Source: JAVBKP01 sp031553975
GTDB taxonomy: Bacteria > Bacillota > Clostridia > Peptostreptococcales > Anaerovoracaceae
Reading direction: 5' to 3'
DNA length: 8,961 bases
Assembly (NCBI GenBank): GCA_031553975.1
Contig: JAVBKP010000012.1
Location: 1 to 8,961, forward strand
In this document: piece by piece, positions 5,011 to 8,961 of the stretch
How the letters are laid out: the number at the start of each line of letters is the position of its first letter
Numbering within the stretch: the first letter of the stretch is position 1
Notes under the pieces: generated by a model
Databases searched by the model: none
What the model was told of the DNA's origin: nothing
What the model saw: only the letters and a program-made list of their open reading frames with translations
Translations under genes and position numbers: made by a program

Positions 5011-6072
5011 TCACTTGAAATTTTTCAGCTCTTGTATGAATTCATTTACCGCGCTGTCTGCTGGAATTGTTTTGATAATCTCACCTTTTTTAAATAATGC
5101 TGCTTTGCCTTTCCCAAAGGCCATGCCAATATCAGCACTTCTAGCTTCCCCTGGTCCGTTGACCTCACAGCCCATGACAGCTGCTGTAATCCCATCAGGC
5201 AAACCTGTTAGTGTTGCCATTTTTTTCTCAATTTCTTCTACGATACCGTCCATTTTCACACTGCAACGCCCACAAGTTGGACAAGAGACCAAGTTAACCC
5301 CATCCTCGCGATAGCCTGCGTATTTGAGAATGTCTTTGGCTACAGGTATTTCGTTGAGTGGGTCCCCTGTCAGTGATACTCTTAGGGTATCTCCTACACC
5401 AGATAATAACAACGCCCCTATGCCCATGGCTGACTTGATTTGTCCTTTGCTCGGAGATCCTGCCTCTGTTACACCAATATGTATAGGATGTTCTGTCTGA
5501 TCTGCAATCATCATATGCGCCTGATGATTTAGCAACACATTAGAGGATTTAATCGAAACCACAATGTCGTTAAATCCCATATCTTCCACTAATTTGATAT
5601 TGTTCATAGCACTTTCAGCCAAGGCCTCAGCCGTTACACCTTTGTACTTTTCCAGTAGCTCCTTCTCTAACGAGCCACCATTCACCCCAATTCTCATTGG
5701 AATGCCATACTCTTTTGCCGTATCTATTACCTGCTTTACTCTATCCGTATCACCAATATTCCCCGGGTTGATACGGATCTTATCCGCTCCGCTTTTAATG
5801 GCCTGGATAGCCAATCTATAGTCAAAATGAATGTCTGCCACCACAGGCAAAGGGCTTGCTTTTTTTATTTCTTTTATGGCCTCAGCAGCCTCCATATCTG
5901 GCACTGCCACACGAATAATCTGACACCCTGCTATGGCAAGTGCTTTGATTTGTTCTATAGTAGCCTTCACATCCCTTGTATCCGTATTGGTCATAGACTG
6001 AATTGTAATAGGCGCATCGCCTCCTATTGGCAACTGACCGCAATACACCTGCTTGCTATTTCTTCTTTTCAT
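5011..6072 (-). CDS. ispG: 4-hydroxy-3-methylbut-2-en-1-yl diphosphate synthase (IspG/GcpE)
   Basis: IspG converts 2-C-methyl-D-erythritol 2,4-cyclodiphosphate to HMBPP, the penultimate step of the MEP isoprenoid pathway, using a [4Fe-4S] cluster. The 353-residue protein is the usual bacterial single-barrel form. Visible marks are GGDAPITIQSMTNTDTRD near the N-terminus (17-34), the TIM-barrel strands with KIRINPGNIG (98-107), and the C-terminal cluster domain: CPTCGRC (C264, C267, with C270 extra), C302 in GCEVNGPGEA, and E309, matching the three Cys plus one Glu ligand set. Start chosen at ATG 6072, behind AAAGGTGG, giving the common MKRR opening; an in-frame GTG at 6081 is an alternative. 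It follows rseP by 26 nt in the same operon. Oxygen sensitivity of the cluster fits an anaerobe but does not prove it. Confidence 0.98.
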   Translation of the reverse strand: MKRRNSKQVYCGQLPIGGDAPITIQSMTNTDTRDVKATIEQIKALAIAGCQIIRVAVPDMEAAEAIKEIKKASPLPVVADIHFDYRLAIQAIKSGADKIRINPGNIGDTDRVKQVIDTAKEYGIPMRIGVNGGSLEKELLEKYKGVTAEALAESAMNNIKLVEDMGFNDIVVSIKSSNVLLNHQAHMMIADQTEHPIHIGVTEAGSPSKGQIKSAMGIGALLLSGVGDTLRVSLTGDPLNEIPVAKDILKYAGYREDGVNLVSCPTCGRCSVKMDGIVEEIEKKMATLTGLPDGITAAVMGCEVNGPGEARSADIGMAFGKGKAALFKKGEIIKTIPADSAVNEFIQELKNFK

Positions 6073-6098
6073 TTTTTCCACCTTTGGTACAAAATTAC

Positions 6099-7124
6099 TT
6101 ATTTAAAAAATATTGTATTAACGTCTTTCACTGTGATTACCACCATCAAAAGCATTAGCAATGCAAAACCAACAAAATGTATTTTTCCTTCGATGGCTGG
6201 GCTTATTTTCTTTCTTGTTATACTTTCTATCGCTAAGAAAATCAATCGTCCGCCATCTAGTGCTGGCAGTGGTAACAAGTTGACGATGGCTAAGTTTAAG
6301 CTGATCAGGGCCGTAAGATTGACTAGGTATTTAAATCCTAATTCCGCGCTATCTCCCACCACTTTCACAATGCCCACAGGTCCTGAAAGATCGTTGATAG
6401 AACCTTGGCCTATGAATAGTTTTCCAATATAGTCAAGCATTTGGGCCATCATCTCATATGTGCCTACAAATGCGTATTGAAACGACTTGAAAAAGTCTTT
6501 CTCAAAGTGTGGCTTGATACCTACAACCCTATGTCCATCTTCAGGATTTTTGCCTACCGTTGAGGTTATTGTCACTTCGGTGGCAGCAGCGCCATCTAGC
6601 TGCCTAAGTACAGTGAATTCAACCGTATTCCCTGTGCCATTGGTGATTTCATCCACAATATTTTGCCAACTATTAACTGATTTACCATCTATAGCAACTA
6701 TCTCATCTCCTGCTTTTAGCCCAGCCACGGCTGCCGGCTGCCCTGGCATGACTTCTCCCAATGTAGAGGTAGCAAACCCCGCATTTAATATTAACGCAAA
6801 CACAAGAATGACAGCTGTAATATAATTCATAGCCGATCCTGCGAATAGTACTAACGCCTTTGCCCAACCTGGTTTGGTTTGAAAGCTATCTGTCCCATTG
6901 GACTCCTCATCTTCGCCTTCCATCATCACATAACCACCAACTGGAAACGCCTTTAGCATATATGTTGTGTCGCCTTTTTGCTTTTTTAGTACCACTGGTC
7001 CCATACCAAGCGCAAACTGATGAACCCTAATCCCTACAGCTTTAGCCACAGTGAAATGCCCTAGCTCATGAACAAATATCAAAAGCCCGAATATTAATAC
7101 TGCACTAATAATTGTTATCCCCAT
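6099..7124 (-). CDS. rseP: Site-2 intramembrane zinc metalloprotease RseP/RasP
   Basis: RseP-type proteases cut membrane-spanning segments, such as anti-sigma factors and leftover signal peptides, inside the membrane. In this 341-residue protein the first membrane helix carries the zinc motif HELGH (19-23, E20 catalytic). A second helix lies at about 92-114, one PDZ domain at about 118-200 (AGLKAGDEIVAIDGKSV at 134-150), and the third zinc ligand D290 in NLLPLPALDGG (282-292). A last membrane helix lies at about 315-333. Gram-positive members have a single PDZ domain, as here. The ATG at 7124 overlaps the dxr stop by 10 bp, suggesting translational coupling; the AAGG site upstream is weak. 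Which substrate it cleaves cannot be told from this window. Confidence 0.97.
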   Translation of the reverse strand: MGITIISAVLIFGLLIFVHELGHFTVAKAVGIRVHQFALGMGPVVLKKQKGDTTYMLKAFPVGGYVMMEGEDEESNGTDSFQTKPGWAKALVLFAGSAMNYITAVILVFALILNAGFATSTLGEVMPGQPAAVAGLKAGDEIVAIDGKSVNSWQNIVDEITNGTGNTVEFTVLRQLDGAAATEVTITSTVGKNPEDGHRVVGIKPHFEKDFFKSFQYAFVGTYEMMAQMLDYIGKLFIGQGSINDLSGPVGIVKVVGDSAELGFKYLVNLTALISLNLAIVNLLPLPALDGGRLIFLAIESITRKKISPAIEGKIHFVGFALLMLLMVVITVKDVNTIFFK

Positions 7125-8257
7125 CTTTTCAATACCTTCTCTCTGGTCTCTTTATCAACCTCTACTATTCCATCCAAGCCTAATCCCTTTTGGACTTGGT
7201 GTTCTTCCATCATAGTATGTATATTCTTCTGTATGTCTATAAATTTAATTTTCCCCTGCAAAAACATGTCCACTAGCACTTCGTTAGCAGCATTTAAGAC
7301 AACTTGTGCGCTCCCACCTGCCCTCAATGCGTCATAAGCCATTTGTAAACATTGGAAAACCCCTTTATCGGGTTTTTCAAAGGTAAGGCTACCTAGGGCT
7401 GCAAAATCCACACTTTCCATTTCATTTGGAAGCCTCTCTGGATGTGAAAATGCATGAGAAATCGGAATCCTCATATCTGGAATACCCAGCTGAGCCATAA
7501 TAGAATTGTCCTGATACTCCACCATAGAGTGAATGATGCTCTCTGGGTGAACGATGACGTCTATTTTTTCCGTTGGGACATCAAAGAGCCATTTTGCTTC
7601 TATGACCTCTAGCCCTTTGTTCATCAAAGTAGCAGAGTCAATGGTAATCTTGCTCCCCATTTTCCACTTAGGGTGGTTTAACGCTTGTTCTTTCGTTACA
7701 TTCTCCAGTTGGTCTTTGGTAAACCCTCTAAAAGGTCCCCCAGAGGCCGTCAAAATAATTCGTTTGATCTCTTTGTGATTGTTCCCCTCAAGGCATTGAA
7801 AAACAGCACTATGTTCACTATCCACAGGCATCATCTTGACGCCCTTTTCACTGACAGCTTTCATGATAATATCGCCGCCAGCCACCAAAGTCTCTTTGTT
7901 CGCCAAGGCAATATCTTTTCCCGCCATGATCCCATGATATGTGGGTGAAAGTCCCATCATGCCCACAAGGGAGTTTAGCACTGTATCACTATTCTCTGCG
8001 GAGGCAGCCTCTATTAGCCCTGCCATGCCCATTAGGACCTCTATTTTCGGATATGCCCTTGCCAGCACCCTCCTATCGTCTTCTTTGTTTACCACTACCA
8101 TTTCAGGCCTAAATTCATCGATTTGTGCCTTTAGTAGCTCTATGCTCGATCCGCAAGAAAGAACGGTTGCTTTGAACCGATCTGGATTTTTTCTTATAAC
8201 GTCTAACGCTTGTGTTCCTATGGATCCTGTGGACCCTAGTATAGCAATTTTTTTCAT
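7115..8257 (-). CDS. dxr: 1-deoxy-D-xylulose 5-phosphate reductoisomerase
   Basis: Dxr rearranges and reduces DXP to MEP with NADPH, the committed step of the MEP isoprenoid pathway. The 380-residue length is normal. Visible marks: the NADPH-binding GSTGSIGTQALDVI (8-21), ALANKETLVAGG (117-128), the metal-binding VDSEHSA (D146, E148), the ASGGPFR loop (171-177), DSATLMNKGLEVIEA (207-221, with N213, K214, E217) and HPESIIHSMVEY (237-248). No key residue is missing. The ATG at 8257 has AGGTGG very close upstream. It sits 18 nt after cdsA and overlaps rseP by 10 bp. With ispG it gives the operon two of the seven MEP enzymes, so isoprenoid and lipid precursor supply are co-transcribed. Confidence 0.99.
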   Translation of the reverse strand: MKKIAILGSTGSIGTQALDVIRKNPDRFKATVLSCGSSIELLKAQIDEFRPEMVVVNKEDDRRVLARAYPKIEVLMGMAGLIEAASAENSDTVLNSLVGMMGLSPTYHGIMAGKDIALANKETLVAGGDIIMKAVSEKGVKMMPVDSEHSAVFQCLEGNNHKEIKRIILTASGGPFRGFTKDQLENVTKEQALNHPKWKMGSKITIDSATLMNKGLEVIEAKWLFDVPTEKIDVIVHPESIIHSMVEYQDNSIMAQLGIPDMRIPISHAFSHPERLPNEMESVDFAALGSLTFEKPDKGVFQCLQMAYDALRAGGSAQVVLNAANEVLVDMFLQGKIKFIDIQKNIHTMMEEHQVQKGLGLDGIVEVDKETREKVLKRWG

Positions 8258-8275
8258 CTTCCACCTGCCAATGAA

Positions 8276-8961
8276 TTAGTATGCACCCATTTGACTAATG
8301 TATTGCATATTACTGATAAACATTATGAAATAGTATACAAGCGGTGCCACGAATATAACACTGTCAAATCTATCAAGTATACCACCATGACCAGGTATTA
8401 GGTTTCCATAATCCTTAATGCCCACTTTTCTTTTAATAATAGAGGCCGAGAGGTCTCCTAGCTGGGCCACAACGCTTCCAATCACGCCAATAGCAATAAT
8501 ATAAGCCATCAGTCCCGGTGCTAAAAAATACCCGAATGCAGCACAAAGTACAGCACTTCCTACCATGCCGCCAATGGCGCCTTCAATGGTTTTTTTGGGG
8601 CTAATGCCAGGGCAAAGTTTGTGTTTTCCTAGGAAATATCCTGTCAGGTAGGCGCATATGTCTGTGCCAAAGGCGATAATGAACACCAACCAAATCAAAA
8701 GCTTATACTCACCAGTGTATGCGTCGATCATGGATATGAATTTGAATAAATATCCTACATATAATAATCCCGCCAATGTCACCAAGCCGTCTTCAATCTT
8801 GCGATTTTTGCTTAGCAAATAAATCAAGGCACCCACAATCACAAAGGCAACCCAAAACTCTGCTATTACGTTGATGAGCGTGAATAAAATCATTCCAAAA
8901 GCAGAACCAGACGCCCATTCTAAAAATGACTGATCTAAAAACCGTACCACAACCATTGGCA
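8276..8961 (-). CDS. cdsA: Phosphatidate cytidylyltransferase (CDP-diglyceride synthase), 5' end missing
   Basis: CdsA makes CDP-diacylglycerol from phosphatidic acid and CTP in the membrane, the branch point for bacterial phospholipids. About 228 residues are visible; the frame stays open past an internal ATG at 8956 to the right edge, and family members have about 260-280 residues, so the N-terminus is cut. Counting from that ATG, several membrane helices are seen (about 20-48, 57-76, 86-108, 127-147, 150-168, 199-215). SPKKTIEG (119-126) and the full C-terminal family signature from S172 to D198 (S-I-I-K-R, K-D-Y-G, P-G-H-G-G-I-L-D-R-F-D) are present. It heads the visible part of the operon; uppS usually lies upstream in Clostridia but would be outside the window. 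Confidence 0.97.
   Translation of the reverse strand, partial: PMVVVRFLDQSFLEWASGSAFGMILFTLINVIAEFWVAFVIVGALIYLLSKNRKIEDGLVTLAGLLYVGYLFKFISMIDAYTGEYKLLIWLVFIIAFGTDICAYLTGYFLGKHKLCPGISPKKTIEGAIGGMVGSAVLCAAFGYFLAPGLMAYIIAIGVIGSVVAQLGDLSASIIKRKVGIKDYGNLIPGHGGILDRFDSVIFVAPLVYYFIMFISNMQYISQMGAY

Noticed and set aside
5827..6432. A 201-codon open frame on the plus strand
   Set aside because: It lies antisense to ispG and rseP, both fully supported, and has no ribosome binding site or recognisable domain.

Overview
The window looks like a chromosomal segment of a low-to-moderate-GC, endospore-forming member of the Bacillota, probably class Clostridia. The evidence is strong AGGAGG-type ribosome binding sites, canonical sigma-A promoters with 17-nt spacers, a Gram-positive-type LexA box before recA, the cdsA-dxr-rseP-ispG gene order typical of Clostridia, and a PdaB-like (sporulation-type) polysaccharide deacetylase. 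I cannot name the genus.

Left part (1-2186). A truncated polysaccharide deacetylase gene runs off the left edge on the minus strand. Divergent from it, a very good sigma-A promoter (497-525) drives two tandem plus-strand genes (566-1261 and 1296-2075), closed by a hairpin terminator. Their products are paralogues: cysteine-free, Ser/Asn/Thr-rich, without a signal peptide. Their shared C-terminal half resembles the C-terminal region of the flagellar cap protein FliD. This pair is the least explained and most interesting content of the window.

Middle part (2187-4801). recA (minus) has its own promoter and an SOS/LexA operator just downstream of the -10 box. Upstream of it lies an Rpn-family PD-(D/E)XK nuclease gene (minus) with its own promoter, a perfect palindrome over the predicted transcription start, a 42-bp in-frame tandem duplication in its coiled coil, and a possible internal translation start resembling the intragenic antitoxin arrangement known for E. 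coli Rpn proteins. The gap behind the Rpn gene holds four direct repeats built on an AACCGTCCC-type core and a strong terminator.

Right part (4746-8961). A compact minus-strand operon reads cdsA (truncated at the right edge), dxr, rseP, ispG and a 60-residue single-pass membrane protein, ending at the terminator at 4746-4782. It combines phospholipid precursor synthesis (CDP-diacylglycerol), two steps of the MEP isoprenoid pathway (Dxr, IspG) and the intramembrane site-2 protease RseP. In many Clostridia polC follows ispG; here the small membrane protein and a terminator take that place. No tRNA, rRNA, riboswitch, CRISPR array or complete insertion sequence was seen.
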